Assembly (NCBI RefSeq): GCF_000344155.1
Contig: NZ_BAOQ01000019.1
Location: 1-64,000 of the forward strand
Direction of reading: 5' to 3'
DNA: 64,000 nucleotides
From: Gordonia paraffinivorans NBRC 108238
GTDB lineage: Bacteria > Actinomycetota > Actinomycetes > Mycobacteriales > Mycobacteriaceae
Both the position numbers and the translations under genes were made by a program. The notes below the pieces were generated by a model. That model did no database searches. It was not told where the DNA came from and was given only the letters and a program-made list of their open reading frames with translations. This document shows positions 37,494-46,967 of this stretch, in pieces; position 1 is the stretch's first letter; every line of letters begins with the position of its first letter.

Positions 37494-38486
37494 TCAGTTC
37501 GACGCCGTGCGCAGCTTCTCCAGGAGTTCGGGTGCGGCCTCGCGGAGGAACTCGTCCTGGGTCTCGCCGCCGATCTGGACCAGTGCGACATCGGTGAACC
37601 CGGCCTCCCAGTACGGCTTCACCGCGTCGACGATCCGGTCGAGGTCGGGGCCGCACGGGATGTTCTCCGCGACGTCGTCGGGCGTGACGTACTGTGTCGC
37701 CGCCGCGAATCCGGCCGTGGTGCGCAGGTCGGCGTTGACATCCCAGCCTCCGGCGAACCAGCGGAACTGATCGTGTGCCCGCTCGACGGCGGCATCCCGA
37801 TCCGGTCCCCAGCTGATCGGGATCTGCCCGATGGCGCGGGTCTTCTCGCCGTCGATCGTCCCGGTGCCCTCCTGGGCGTTCCACGACTCGATCAGCCCGG
37901 CGTTCGGTTCCACCGCGATGAGATGGTCGGCGAGCGGCCCGAACGTCTCGATCCCGGCGTCGCCGGCGACCGCGACCCCGATCGGGACCGGAGTGTCCGG
38001 CAGGTCCCAGATCCGCGCCGCGTCGACCTGGAAGAACTCGCCGCGGAAGTCGACGAGGTCGCCGGTGTGGAGTTTCCGGATGATCTCGATGGCCTCGGCC
38101 AGCATGTCCTGACGGTCGGCGACCGACGGCCACCCCTGGCCGACGACGTGCTCGTTGAGGTTCTCGCCCGATCCGAGACCGAGCGTGAACCGGCCGTCGG
38201 CGAGGATCTGCAGTGTCGCCGCCTTCTGGGCGACGATCGCCGGATGATAGCGGACGGTGGGGCAGGTGACGTAGGTCATCAGCTCGACCCGTTCGGTGGC
38301 GTGCGCGACCGCACCGAGCACCGACCACGCGTACGGCGCGTGCCCCTGCGACGACAGCCACGGGAAGTAGTGGTCGCTGGAGACCTCGAAGTCGAAGCCC
38401 GCCTCCTCGGCGCCGACCGCGAAGCGGACCAGGTCCTTGGGTCCGGCCTGCTCGGTCATCAGGGTGTAGCCGAATCGGGTTGGCAT
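37494..38486 (-). CDS. F420-dependent LLM-class oxidoreductase
   Basis: The 330-residue product is a luciferase-like TIM barrel of the F420-dependent glucose-6-phosphate dehydrogenase group, with FGYTLMTEQAGP near the start, SSDHYFPW, TYVTCPTVRYHPAIVAQ and LGLGSGENLNEHVVG. It should use coenzyme F420, which fits Mycobacteriales; its substrate is unknown. AGGAG precedes the ATG by 5 bases. It is antisense to the flanking operon and lies between ksgA and ispE, which adjoin in M. tuberculosis. Confidence 0.88.
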   Translation of the reverse strand: MPTRFGYTLMTEQAGPKDLVRFAVGAEEAGFDFEVSSDHYFPWLSSQGHAPYAWSVLGAVAHATERVELMTYVTCPTVRYHPAIVAQKAATLQILADGRFTLGLGSGENLNEHVVGQGWPSVADRQDMLAEAIEIIRKLHTGDLVDFRGEFFQVDAARIWDLPDTPVPIGVAVAGDAGIETFGPLADHLIAVEPNAGLIESWNAQEGTGTIDGEKTRAIGQIPISWGPDRDAAVERAHDQFRWFAGGWDVNADLRTTAGFAAATQYVTPDDVAENIPCGPDLDRIVDAVKPYWEAGFTDVALVQIGGETQDEFLREAAPELLEKLRTASN

Positions 38487-38520
38487 GTGGGCTCCTGGGG
38501 TCGGGGTCGGTCACGTCGGG

Positions 38521-38613
38521 TGCGGCCACGCGGTCACACGGGGTGTGGCCAGACCGGTCTCTCGGGCTGCGGCCATACCGGTCTCTCGGGTGTAGCCACA
38601 CCGGGACCGGGGT
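38521..38613. repeat. Four-copy 23-24 bp tandem repeat
   Basis: Imperfect units start at 38521, 38544, 38568 and 38591, with consensus TGYGGCCAYACCGGTCTCTCGGG (Y = pyrimidine). Units 2 and 3 share CCGGTCTCTCGGG exactly. The array fills the gap between the divergent F420-enzyme and HAD genes. Confidence 0.65.
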
Positions 38614-38649
38614 AAACGGCGCGCCATGAACAGTCGGAGAACGGGTGCG

Positions 38650-39318
38650 ATGTCCGCAGGTGACGACGCCACGGCGGTCGACACCGTCCTGCTCGACGTC
38701 GACGGGACCCTCGTCGACTCCACCTACCTGCACGCCGTGGCGTGGATGAAGGCCTTCACCGGGCGCGACCTCGCGCCGCAGTGGTGGCGGGTCCACCGGG
38801 CCATCGGCATGGGCGGCGATCGGCTCGTCGCCGAGATCTGCGGTGCCGATGTGGAGGAGGCGCTCGGTGACACCCTGCGCGACGACTGGGAGCGGCACTA
38901 CCGCGGCATGGTCGGGGACCTGCGCCCGTGCCCCGGCGCGCGGGAGTTCGTCCGGTCGCTCGTCGACAGCGGCCTCCGAGTGGCACTGGCATCCTCGGGC
39001 AAGGCCGAATTCACCGACGCCGCACTGAAAGTGCTCGACCTCGACCGCGATGCGCTCGCTGCGGTGACCTCCTCCGACGACGCCGACTCGTCGAAGCCGG
39101 CCCCCGACATCCTGTCCGTCGCGCTCGAGCAGTCCGGCGGGACCAGGGCGGTCGTCGTCGGCGACACGGTGTGGGACGTCGCCTCGGCCCACCGGCTCCC
39201 GGCCGACTGCGTCGGCGTGATGTCGGGCGGGTTCGCCGAGGCGGAACTGCGCGACGCCGGCGCGGTGCTCGTGGTCGAACACGTCGGTGAACTGGCGGAG
39301 CGGGGTTGGCGGCCGTGA
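38650..39318 (+). CDS. HAD-family hydrolase
   Basis: The 222-residue product has the HAD nucleophile motif [11 protein letters not shown], a helical cap, [10 protein letters not shown] (motif II), the SSKPAPDI lysine and [13 protein letters not shown]. It resembles phosphoglycolate phosphatase-type enzymes; the substrate is unknown. The ATG at 38650 is favoured because GGAG lies 10 bases upstream; an ATG at 38626 is possible. It precedes ispE. Confidence 0.85.
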   Translation: MSAGDDATAVDTVLLDVDGTLVDSTYLHAVAWMKAFTGRDLAPQWWRVHRAIGMGGDRLVAEICGADVEEALGDTLRDDWERHYRGMVGDLRPCPGAREFVRSLVDSGLRVALASSGKAEFTDAALKVLDLDRDALAAVTSSDDADSSKPAPDILSVALEQSGGTRAVVVGDTVWDVASAHRLPADCVGVMSGGFAEAELRDAGAVLVVEHVGELAERGWRP

Positions 39319-39401
39319 GTCGCTGACGCAACCGGCCGACGGCGCCGGCCTCCGGCGCGGGGCGGCCGTGTCGGCCGGGCACGGACGGCGGGTGCCGGTA
39401 C

Positions 39402-39407
39402 TAGGCT
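39402..39407 (+). promoter_or_regulatory. -10 element, leaderless promoter of ispE
   Basis: TAGGCT ends 8 bases before the ispE GTG at 39416. Confidence 0.5.
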
Positions 39408-39415
39408 GGTCACTT

Positions 39416-40366
39416 GTGTCGCCAACGTCGCTGTCGGTGGTTTCCGGCTCCGTGATCGCGCGTGCCCCCTCGAAGGTGAACCTCCATCTCGGGGTGGGTC
39501 CACGGCGCGACGACGGCTACCACGATCTGGTCACCGTCTTCCAGGCGCTGTCGCTGCACGACGACATCCGCGTCGCCCGTGCGAGCGATCTGACCATCGC
39601 GGTGCGCGGCGAGTGGGCGAACTCCGTTCCCGCCGACTCGTCGAACCTCGCGGCGCGTGCGGCGGTGGCGCTGGCCGACTGGGCGGGACGGCCGGCGAAG
39701 GTCGCCATCGACATCGCCAAGACGATCCCGGTGGCCGGCGGCATGGCCGGCGGCAGTGCCGACGCCGCAGGCGCCCTGGTGGCCCTGGCGCAGCTGTGGA
39801 AACTCGACATCTCCCGTGACGAGCTGGCCGAGATCGCGGCCGACCTGGGCAGTGACGTGCCCTTCGCGCTGCACGGCAACACGGCGCTGGGCACCGGACG
39901 CGGGGAGCAGCTGATGCAGGTGTTGTCGCGCGGCGAGTACCACTGGGTGCTGGCGCTGGCCCGCGAGGGCCTGTCCACACCGGCGGTGTACCGGGAGCTG
40001 GATCGGTTGCGCGAGAGCTGGTCCGGGCAGGACCTCGACGAGGACGAGTTGCTCCGGCGCCCCGACGAACTCATGCAGGCACTCGCATCCGGCGATCCGC
40101 ACGCGGTGGCGCCGCTGCTGTACAACGACCTCCAGCCCGCGGCGCTGAGCCTGCAACCCTCCCTGCGTCGGACCCTGCGGGCCGGGGTCGACGCCGGCGC
40201 CCTCAACGGCATCGTGTCGGGGTCCGGGCCGACGTGTGCGTTCCTGTGCGCCGACGAACAGTCGGCGGTCAACGTCGCCGCCGAACTCTCCGGCGCGGGC
40301 GTCGCGCGGTCGGTGCGCACCGCGAGCGGCCCGGCGCCGGGGACCCGCGTGCTGGGCGACGGCTGA
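39416..40366 (+). CDS. ispE: 4-diphosphocytidyl-2-C-methyl-D-erythritol kinase
   Basis: The 316-residue GHMP kinase phosphorylates CDP-methylerythritol in the MEP isoprenoid pathway. The [11 protein letters not shown] start, the ATP loop [15 protein letters not shown] and the C-terminal SGSGPT motif are all present. The GTG at 39416 is chosen because it follows a leaderless -10 and gives the normal length. It thus appears to have its own promoter, unlike an rpfB-ksgA-ispE operon. Confidence 0.94.
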   Translation: MSPTSLSVVSGSVIARAPSKVNLHLGVGPRRDDGYHDLVTVFQALSLHDDIRVARASDLTIAVRGEWANSVPADSSNLAARAAVALADWAGRPAKVAIDIAKTIPVAGGMAGGSADAAGALVALAQLWKLDISRDELAEIAADLGSDVPFALHGNTALGTGRGEQLMQVLSRGEYHWVLALAREGLSTPAVYRELDRLRESWSGQDLDEDELLRRPDELMQALASGDPHAVAPLLYNDLQPAALSLQPSLRRTLRAGVDAGALNGIVSGSGPTCAFLCADEQSAVNVAAELSGAGVARSVRTASGPAPGTRVLGDG

Positions 40367-40440
40367 CCCTCGGCGTGCACCTCCGAGTGCCCGATTTGTC
40401 GTGTGCGAATCCCCTGACCTGGACCGACGCCGACTGCCAT

Positions 40441-40446
40441 TACAGT
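40441..40446 (+). promoter_or_regulatory. -10 element, leaderless promoter of secreted lipase
   Basis: TACAGT ends 7 bases before the GTG at 40454. Confidence 0.55.
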
Positions 40447-40453
40447 TGACCGG

Positions 40454-41593
40454 GTGTTTCGCAGAGCCCTGACGTGGACGTCGTTCGTCGCCGCGATGCT
40501 GGTCGGCATCGCGATGGTGGCGACCCCGTCGGCCACGGCCGCGGCACCCGCCAACGGATTCGTGTTCACCACCGAGGAGGTCCCCGCGGCCGAGCTGCCG
40601 TCGGCGGCGGCGGAGGGGACCCGCCTCACCTATGCCACCCGCGACCAGCGGGGGCGACCCGCGATGGCGAGCGGGGTCTACTGGGTTCCGCGCGGCACGC
40701 CGCCCGCCGGCGGCTGGCCGGTCGTCTCCTGGGCCCATGGGACCGTCGGCATCGCCGACGAATGCGCCCCCACCAAGCACCGACTCGGTGACGGAGTCGA
40801 GGCGCCGGTCCGGGCGGCGCTGGAGGCGGGCTATGCGGTCACCGCGACCGACTACGCCGGACTCGGCTCGGCCGGGGAGACCGACTACCTCGGGGGAGCC
40901 GCGGCGGCGCACTCGGTGATCGACATGATCCGCGCGGCGCGGTCGGTGGACGACTCGCTGGGCACGCGCTGGGTGTCGGTCGGGCATTCGCAGGGCGGGC
41001 ACGCGGCCCTGCACGCCGCGCATCGCGCGCCGAGGTATGCGCCGGAACTGCCGGTCGCCGGCACGGTCGCGATCGCCCCGGCCTCGTCGCTGGAGGAGCT
41101 CTTCCGGGTCTTCGGTCCGCGCGTCCCGGGGCTCGGAGCGCTCAACGTCCTCAGCGCGCCGTTCCTCTACATGCTGTCGGGTCTCGACCACGCCCACCCC
41201 GACCTGCGGGTCGCCGACTTCCTCACCGACAGCGGCAGACGTCTCCTGGACCGCTCGCGCGGCCGCTGCAACGGCGATGTGGTCGAGGCGCTGCGGTCGG
41301 TGTCGCCGGGGTCGCTGGTGGCGTCGGCGTTCACCGCCGACTCCCGGTTCCGCGACGCGTTGCGCGACTACGCCGAGGTGCCGACCTCCGGCTACCCGTC
41401 GAAGGTGACCATCGCGCACGGCCTGCTCGACCCGGTCCTGCCGTACCCGCTGAGCCGCGTGCTGCGGTCGGCGATGAGCCGCGGCGGCGTGGACGTCGAC
41501 CTCAAGACCTACGCCCGGGCAAACCACAGCAGCGTCGTCGAGGGATCGCTGCCCGACGTGATGAGCGCGATCCGCGAGGCGTTCGGGCGCTAG
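40454..41593 (+). CDS. Secreted alpha/beta-hydrolase lipase
   Basis: The 379-residue product starts with a signal peptide (basic FRRAL, hydrophobic core, cleavage near ATAAAPA) and matches secretory (LIP-type) lipases. The nucleophile elbow is GHSQGG; an aspartate in HGLLDPVLP and histidine in ANHSS complete a likely triad. It probably hydrolyses extracellular lipid esters. It ends 4 bp from the convergent ABC-F gene. Confidence 0.88.
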   Translation: MFRRALTWTSFVAAMLVGIAMVATPSATAAAPANGFVFTTEEVPAAELPSAAAEGTRLTYATRDQRGRPAMASGVYWVPRGTPPAGGWPVVSWAHGTVGIADECAPTKHRLGDGVEAPVRAALEAGYAVTATDYAGLGSAGETDYLGGAAAAHSVIDMIRAARSVDDSLGTRWVSVGHSQGGHAALHAAHRAPRYAPELPVAGTVAIAPASSLEELFRVFGPRVPGLGALNVLSAPFLYMLSGLDHAHPDLRVADFLTDSGRRLLDRSRGRCNGDVVEALRSVSPGSLVASAFTADSRFRDALRDYAEVPTSGYPSKVTIAHGLLDPVLPYPLSRVLRSAMSRGGVDVDLKTYARANHSSVVEGSLPDVMSAIREAFGR

Positions 41594-41597
41594 CCGT

Positions 41598-43415
41598 TCA
41601 CTCCAGTGCTTCGCCCAGCTCCATCCACCGCTCCTCGAGGTCGGCGAGTTCGGCCTCCATCTCGCGGATGCGCTCGGTCTCGGCGGCCAGACCCTGATAG
41701 TCGGACTGGTCGTGGTCGGCGAGGGCGGTACGGGCGTCGTCGATCTTGGTGTGCAGCTTGTCGATCCGTCGTTCCAACGACGCCAGCTCCTTGCTCGCCG
41801 CACGCAGTTCGGCGCCGCTGAGGGACGAACCGCCGCCGCTCTTGTCGGCCGGGGCGTCCGGCGACATCGGGCCCGACCTCGGCGAGGACTCCGCCTTCTC
41901 CTGGGCCGCACGGAGTTTCAGGAACTCGTCGACGCCGCCGGGCAGGTGACGCAGCTTGCCGTCGAGCACCGCGTACTGCTGGTCGGTGACGCGCTCGAGG
42001 AAGTAGCGATCGTGGGAGACAACGATCAGGGTGCCCGGCCACGAGTCGAGGAGATCCTCGAGGGCGGCGAGCATGTCGGTGTCGAGGTCGTTGGTCGGCT
42101 CGTCGAGGATCAGCACGTTCGGCTGGTCGAGGAGGATGAGCAGCAGCTGGAGGCGCCGCTTCTGGCCGCCGGACAGGTCGCGGACCGGCGTCGACAACTG
42201 GGCGGTGTCGAAGCCGAGCCGTTCGAGAAGCTGCGACGGCGTGAGTTCCTGTGCCTTCGAGCCGGATCCGAAGGAGTAGGTGGCCTTGAGGTTGGAGATC
42301 ACCACGCGCACCGGGTCGTCGAGGTACTTCTCGAGATCGTCGAGCCGCTGCGTCAGGGTGGCGACCTTGACGGTCTTGCCGCGCTTGACGGTTCCGCCGG
42401 TCGGTTCGACCGTGCCCGCGATCAGGCCGAGCAGTGTCGACTTGCCCGCGCCGTTGACACCCAGGATGCCGGTGCGCTCGCCGGGGCCGAGGCGCCACTC
42501 GATGCCGGAGACGACCTCGCGGTCGCCGTAGGAGACCGAGACGTCCAGGAGGTCGACGACGTCCTTGCCCAGACGCGAGATGGCCAGCGATTGCAGGGCC
42601 ACCTTGTCGCGGACGGGTGGGACGTCGGCGATGAGCGCGTTGGCGGCCTCCACCCGGAACTTGGGCTTGGACGTGCGGGCGGGGGCGCCCCGACGCAGCC
42701 ACGCCAGCTCCTTGCGGGCCAGGTTCTGGCGGCGGGCCTCGGTGGCGGCCGCCTGCCGGTCGCGTTCGACGCGCTGCAGGATGTAGGCGGCGTACCCGCC
42801 CTCGAAGGGCTCGACGATCCGGTCGTGGACCTCCCACGTCATGGTGCACACCTCGTCGAGGAACCAGCGGTCGTGGGTGACGACCAGCAGGCCGCCCTGG
42901 TTGGCCGGCCAGCGTCGCTTGAGGTGTTCGGCGAGCCAGGTGATGGCCTCGACGTCGAGATGGTTGGTCGGCTCGTCGAGGGCGAGGACGTCGTGTTCGC
43001 CGGCCAGGAGCCGCGCGAGCGACACGCGGCGCCGCTGACCGCCCGACAACGACCCGGCCTTCGCCTCCCAGTCCACGTCGCGCAGGAGTCCGCCGATGAC
43101 GTCGCGCACCTTCGGGTCGCCGGCCCACTCGTGTTCGGGGCGGTCGCCGACGACGGCGTGCCCGACGGTCTCGTCGTCGTCGAAGCGGTCGACCTGGTCG
43201 AGGACGCCGATGCGGACGCCGCCGCGCACGGTCACCCGGCCGGAGTCGGGCTGTCTGCGGCCGGCGAGCATGGCCAGGAGGCTCGACTTGCCGTCGCCGT
43301 TGCGGCCGACGATGCCGATGCGGTCGCCCTCGTTGACGCCGAGGGACACCGAGTCGAAGACCTTGGTCGTCGGGTATTCGAGTCCGAGGTTTTCCGCGCC
43401 GAGAAGATGAGCCAC
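41598..43415 (-). CDS. ABC-F ATPase (Uup-like)
   Basis: The 605-residue protein has two ABC ATPase domains without membrane segments: Walker A GRNGDGKSS and GVNGAGKST, signatures LSGGQRRRV and LSGGQKRRL, Walker B with LALDEPTNHLD and LILDEPTNDLD. Residues ~525-605 form a coiled coil, as in Uup. ABC-F proteins act on the ribosome; Uup-type ones also affect DNA repair. The GTG start lies 7 bases after a TAACCT -10, so no leader region exists, unlike the ABC-F gene at 56874-58457. Confidence 0.92.
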   Translation of the reverse strand: MAHLLGAENLGLEYPTTKVFDSVSLGVNEGDRIGIVGRNGDGKSSLLAMLAGRRQPDSGRVTVRGGVRIGVLDQVDRFDDDETVGHAVVGDRPEHEWAGDPKVRDVIGGLLRDVDWEAKAGSLSGGQRRRVSLARLLAGEHDVLALDEPTNHLDVEAITWLAEHLKRRWPANQGGLLVVTHDRWFLDEVCTMTWEVHDRIVEPFEGGYAAYILQRVERDRQAAATEARRQNLARKELAWLRRGAPARTSKPKFRVEAANALIADVPPVRDKVALQSLAISRLGKDVVDLLDVSVSYGDREVVSGIEWRLGPGERTGILGVNGAGKSTLLGLIAGTVEPTGGTVKRGKTVKVATLTQRLDDLEKYLDDPVRVVISNLKATYSFGSGSKAQELTPSQLLERLGFDTAQLSTPVRDLSGGQKRRLQLLLILLDQPNVLILDEPTNDLDTDMLAALEDLLDSWPGTLIVVSHDRYFLERVTDQQYAVLDGKLRHLPGGVDEFLKLRAAQEKAESSPRSGPMSPDAPADKSGGGSSLSGAELRAASKELASLERRIDKLHTKIDDARTALADHDQSDYQGLAAETERIREMEAELADLEERWMELGEALE

Positions 43416-43422
43416 GCCGACC

Positions 43423-43428
43423 AGGTTA
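43423..43428 (-). promoter_or_regulatory. -10 element, leaderless promoter of ABC-F gene
   Basis: TAACCT on the minus strand ends 7 bases before the GTG at 43415. Confidence 0.5.
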
Positions 43429-43472
43429 GTGACCGGTCGCGGCCCGGGCTCCGGCGGATCGTCGTGGCAGGG

Positions 43473-44354
43473 CTACCGGCGGATCGCGTTGTTGACCATC
43501 ATGGCGATCGCGAGGGAGCCCGCCTGGTTGACGTGGTAGGGAAGCGCGATCTTCTTCGAGAGCGCGCTCTCGTACCACGGGTTGACCACGTTGCAGGCGT
43601 CATGGCCGGCCGAGCCGCGATTGGCGTCGACGAACGTGCCCTCGACCTTGCGCGTGGCCCGCGCCAGCGCGTCGTTGGCGCGGTTGAAGACCTGACGCAT
43701 CCACCGGGCGTCGGGGTCGCTGAGCGGGACGAGCGGCCAGCAGCCGTTGTTGCCGATGAATCCGCCGAGACCGACCACGATGATCTGCGCCCGGGGGGCC
43801 TTCTTGCGGATGGCGCTCAAGGCGGGGGTGACGCGGTCCTCCATCCGCTGGATGCGCGTCCTGACCTCGTTCTCCAGGCGTGCGCTGTGCCGGCAGCCTC
43901 GGTCGGTGAACGGCCGGCTGATCTTGCACTGGTTGAGGACCGCCATCCACTGCATGTCGTTGCCGCCGATGCTGACGGTGATCAGCTGCGCGTCCCGCGG
44001 GACGGAGTTCAGTTGGATGGGCTTGGTCCCGCCCGGTGTGTGCTGGGGCTGCCGGTAGAGGTGGACCGACTGCGCACCCGAGCACGAGGTGTCGACGAAG
44101 TGGCGCGGCAGCGTCATCATCGCCACGTACCGCGGGTAGTTCAGCGTCGAGCGCTTGCATCCGTTGAAGTACGCGGGGTTCAGGCTGTAGAAGGCGCCGG
44201 AGGCGCGCGAGTCGCCCATCGCGATGTACGGGCCGCCGGTGTAGCGCACGGGCGCGGCCTGTGCGGGGGATGCCGTCGTCATGACCAGCGTCGTCACGAA
44301 CGCGCTCAACAGGACCGTCACCAGCAGGCGCCAGCCGCGCCGATACTCCCGCAC
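43473..44354 (-). CDS. Secreted SGNH/GDSL hydrolase
   Basis: The 293-residue product has a signal peptide (cleavage near PAQAAP) and the SGNH blocks: GDSRASG with the catalytic Ser, VSIGGND, and a C-terminal YHVNQAG with the histidine. Six cysteines suggest three disulfides, as in actinobacterial secreted esterases. It probably cleaves lipid or carbohydrate esters outside the cell. GGAG lies 9 bases before the chosen GTG at 44352-44354. Confidence 0.87.
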   Translation of the reverse strand: MREYRRGWRLLVTVLLSAFVTTLVMTTASPAQAAPVRYTGGPYIAMGDSRASGAFYSLNPAYFNGCKRSTLNYPRYVAMMTLPRHFVDTSCSGAQSVHLYRQPQHTPGGTKPIQLNSVPRDAQLITVSIGGNDMQWMAVLNQCKISRPFTDRGCRHSARLENEVRTRIQRMEDRVTPALSAIRKKAPRAQIIVVGLGGFIGNNGCWPLVPLSDPDARWMRQVFNRANDALARATRKVEGTFVDANRGSAGHDACNVVNPWYESALSKKIALPYHVNQAGSLAIAMMVNNAIRR

Positions 44355-44565
44355 CAAGTTGTTCTCCGCACCTTCTCGCTGATCGCTCAGGAAATCTTAA
44401 GGCACGCCTCTCGTGGCGCTCAGGGCGCGTCACGAGTGCAGCCTTCGGGACGGATGTCGCGATCTGCGGGCCCGGCGTTACGGGGAACGTGACACGCTGC
44501 CGATCACGTCGCGCCTTGTCCCGCAGACCGGGACGCCACGCGACGAGATCGACGACGAGGAGCCG

Positions 44566-45723
44566 TCAGAGCCCCAGATCCTTGGCGATGATCGTCTTCA
44601 TGACCTCGCTGGTGCCGCCGTAGATGCGGGTGACGCGGGTGTCGGCGTAGAGCCGGGCGATCGGGTACTCCAGCACGTAGCCGTAGCCGCCGTGCAGCTG
44701 CAGGCACTTGTCGATGACGCGCCCGGCGGTCTCGGTGGCGAACAACTTGGCGCGGGCGGCGTCGGGGACCGTCAGCTCACCGGCGTTGTGGAGCTCGAGG
44801 GCGCGGTCGACGATGGCGCGGATGGCCTCCACCTCGGCCGAGCACTCCGCGAGCACGAACTTGGTGTTCTGGAACGACGCGACCGGCCGGCCGAAGACGT
44901 CGCGCTCCTTCGTGTAGTCGATCGCGTGCTTGACGGCCGCGGCGGCGGTGGCCGACGCCCCGATGGCGATGGTGAGACGCTCCTGCGCGAGGTTGTGGGT
45001 CAGGTAGGTGAAACCGGCGCCCTCCTCGCCCAGCCGGTCGGAGACGGGCACCTTCACCGAGTCGAACGACAGCTCGGCGGTGTCGGAGGCCTTGAGCCCG
45101 ATCTTCTCCAGCCTCCGGCCGACCGAGAATCCCTCCGACGAGGTGTCGACGACCAGGATGGACAGGCCCGCACGACGATTCGCCGGATCGAACGGGGAGG
45201 TGCGCGCGACCACGAGGACGCGGTCGGCGAGCGCTCCGCCGGTGATGAAGGTCTTGGCGCCGTCGAGGACGTAGTGCGAGCCGTCCTCGGACAGCCTGGC
45301 GGTCGTCGAGATGTTGGCGAGGTCCGACCCGGTGCCGGGCTCGGTCATCGCGATCGCGAACATCAGCTCGCCGGAACAGAATCCGGGCAGCCAGCGCTCC
45401 TTCTGCTCCTGCGTCGCGTACTCCATCAGGTAGGGCAGGATCAGGTTGGAGTGCACCGAGTAGCTGCCGAACGTGACGCCCGCGGCGGAGGTCTCCTCGG
45501 CGATCACCATCGAGTAGGTGAAGTCCTTGACCCCGCCGCCGCCGAACTCCTCGGGCGCCTCGATGCCGAGGACGCCGAGTTCGCCGAGGCGGTTGTAGAA
45601 CTCGCGCGGCGGGTGACCCTGCTTCTCCCAGTCGTGATAGACCGGCACGACCTCCTTGGCGATGAAGTCCCGGATCGTCCGGCGGAAGGCCTCGTGGTCC
45701 TCGGTGAAGATGCGACGCTGCAT
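44566..45723 (-). CDS. Acyl-CoA dehydrogenase
   Basis: The 385-residue flavoprotein oxidises acyl-CoA to enoyl-CoA. FAD/substrate motifs include FAIAMTEPGTGSDLA, GAKTFITGG and CLQLHGGYGYVLEYP. The usual catalytic-base position in the YEGTSEI motif reads YGGTSEV, so the base must come from elsewhere, as in isovaleryl- and long-chain-type enzymes. It is the second gene of a divergent arm with the dehydrogenase at 45771-46967. Confidence 0.93.
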   Translation of the reverse strand: MQRRIFTEDHEAFRRTIRDFIAKEVVPVYHDWEKQGHPPREFYNRLGELGVLGIEAPEEFGGGGVKDFTYSMVIAEETSAAGVTFGSYSVHSNLILPYLMEYATQEQKERWLPGFCSGELMFAIAMTEPGTGSDLANISTTARLSEDGSHYVLDGAKTFITGGALADRVLVVARTSPFDPANRRAGLSILVVDTSSEGFSVGRRLEKIGLKASDTAELSFDSVKVPVSDRLGEEGAGFTYLTHNLAQERLTIAIGASATAAAAVKHAIDYTKERDVFGRPVASFQNTKFVLAECSAEVEAIRAIVDRALELHNAGELTVPDAARAKLFATETAGRVIDKCLQLHGGYGYVLEYPIARLYADTRVTRIYGGTSEVMKTIIAKDLGL

Positions 45724-45770
45724 GGAGATGTCCTAACGGGTTGTGTGCCTTGCGAGTCGAGGTCGGGAAT

Positions 45771-46967
45771 TCAGTGCTCGCGGTACTCGCGCAGCAGGCC
45801 CTTGGAGATGATCTGCTTCTGGATCTCGCTGGTGCCCTCGCCGATGAGCAGGAACGGGGCGTCGCGCATCAGGCGCTCGATCTCGAACTCCTTGGAGTAG
45901 CCGTAGCCGCCGTGGATGCGGAAGCTCGCCTGGGTCACCTCGGCGCAGTACTCGCTGCACAGGTACTTCGCCATCCCGGCGGCGACGTCGTTGCGCTCGC
46001 CGGAGTCCTTGAGCCGCGCGGCGTTGACCATCATCAGGTGCGCGGCCTCCACCTTGGTCGCCATCTCCGCCAGCGAGAACGCGATGGCCTGGTGCTCGGC
46101 GATCGGCTTGCCGAAGGTGGAACGCTGCTGCGCGTAGCGGATCGCCAGTTCGAAGGCGCGCTGTGCGACACCGCATGCGCGGGCCGAGACGTTGACGCGG
46201 CCGACCTCGATGCCGTCCATCATGTGTCCGAATCCCTTGCCCGGCACGCCGCCGAGGATGTCGTCGGCCGACGCGCGGTAATCGTCGAAGACGAGCTCGG
46301 TGGTGTCGATTCCCATGTAGCCCAGCTTCTCCAGCTTGCGCGGGATCGTGACGCCGGGCAGCACCTCGCCGAAGCCCGCCGGCTTCTCGACGAGGAAGGT
46401 GGTGAGGTTGCGGTGCGGCTTGTCCGCGCCCTCCTCGGTGCGGACCAGGGCTGCGACCAGGGTCGACGAGGCGCCGTTGGTCAGCCACATCTTCTGCCCG
46501 GTGATGACGTAGCCGGTGTCGCCGTCGCGCCTGGCGGTCGTCTTGATCGCCGCCACGTCCGAGCCCAGCTCGGGCTCGGACATCGAGAACGCGCCGCGCA
46601 CCTCGCCGGTGGCCATCCGGGGGAGGAATCGCTGTTTCTGCTCGCCGGTGCCGTGCCGGCGCAGCATGTAGGCGACGATGAAGTGGGTGTTGATGACGCC
46701 GGAGATGCTCATCCATCCGCGGGCGAGTTCCTCCACGCAGAGCGCGTAGGTGAGCAGCGACTCCCCGAGGCCGCCGTACTCCTCGGGGATCATCAGCCCG
46801 AACAGCCCCATCTTCCGCATGTCGTCGACGATCTCCTGCGGATATTCGTCGGCGTGCTCGAGCTCCTGCGCGTTCGGGATGATCTGCTTGTCGACGAACG
46901 ACCGGACGTTGGCGACGATCTCCTGTTGGACGTCGGTGAGGCCCGGGGTCTGCGCGAGACGGGTCAT
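45771..46967 (-). CDS. Acyl-CoA dehydrogenase
   Basis: The 398-residue flavoprotein has the family motifs FSMSEPELGSDVA, GQKMWLTNG, FRIHGGYGYS and a catalytic-base motif GEGTSEIQK that keeps the glutamate. The ATG at 46967 is chosen for the GGGAGAG about 13 bases upstream. It is the first gene of the arm and divergent from the thiolase-SDR pair at 47302. Likely role is the first step of beta-oxidation of a fatty or branched acyl-CoA. Confidence 0.93.
   Translation of the reverse strand: MTRLAQTPGLTDVQQEIVANVRSFVDKQIIPNAQELEHADEYPQEIVDDMRKMGLFGLMIPEEYGGLGESLLTYALCVEELARGWMSISGVINTHFIVAYMLRRHGTGEQKQRFLPRMATGEVRGAFSMSEPELGSDVAAIKTTARRDGDTGYVITGQKMWLTNGASSTLVAALVRTEEGADKPHRNLTTFLVEKPAGFGEVLPGVTIPRKLEKLGYMGIDTTELVFDDYRASADDILGGVPGKGFGHMMDGIEVGRVNVSARACGVAQRAFELAIRYAQQRSTFGKPIAEHQAIAFSLAEMATKVEAAHLMMVNAARLKDSGERNDVAAGMAKYLCSEYCAEVTQASFRIHGGYGYSKEFEIERLMRDAPFLLIGEGTSEIQKQIISKGLLREYREH

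Noticed and set aside
41712..44492. 926-codon plus-strand open frame
   Set aside because: It runs antisense to the ABC-F and SGNH genes and shows no motif; it is an effect of high GC.
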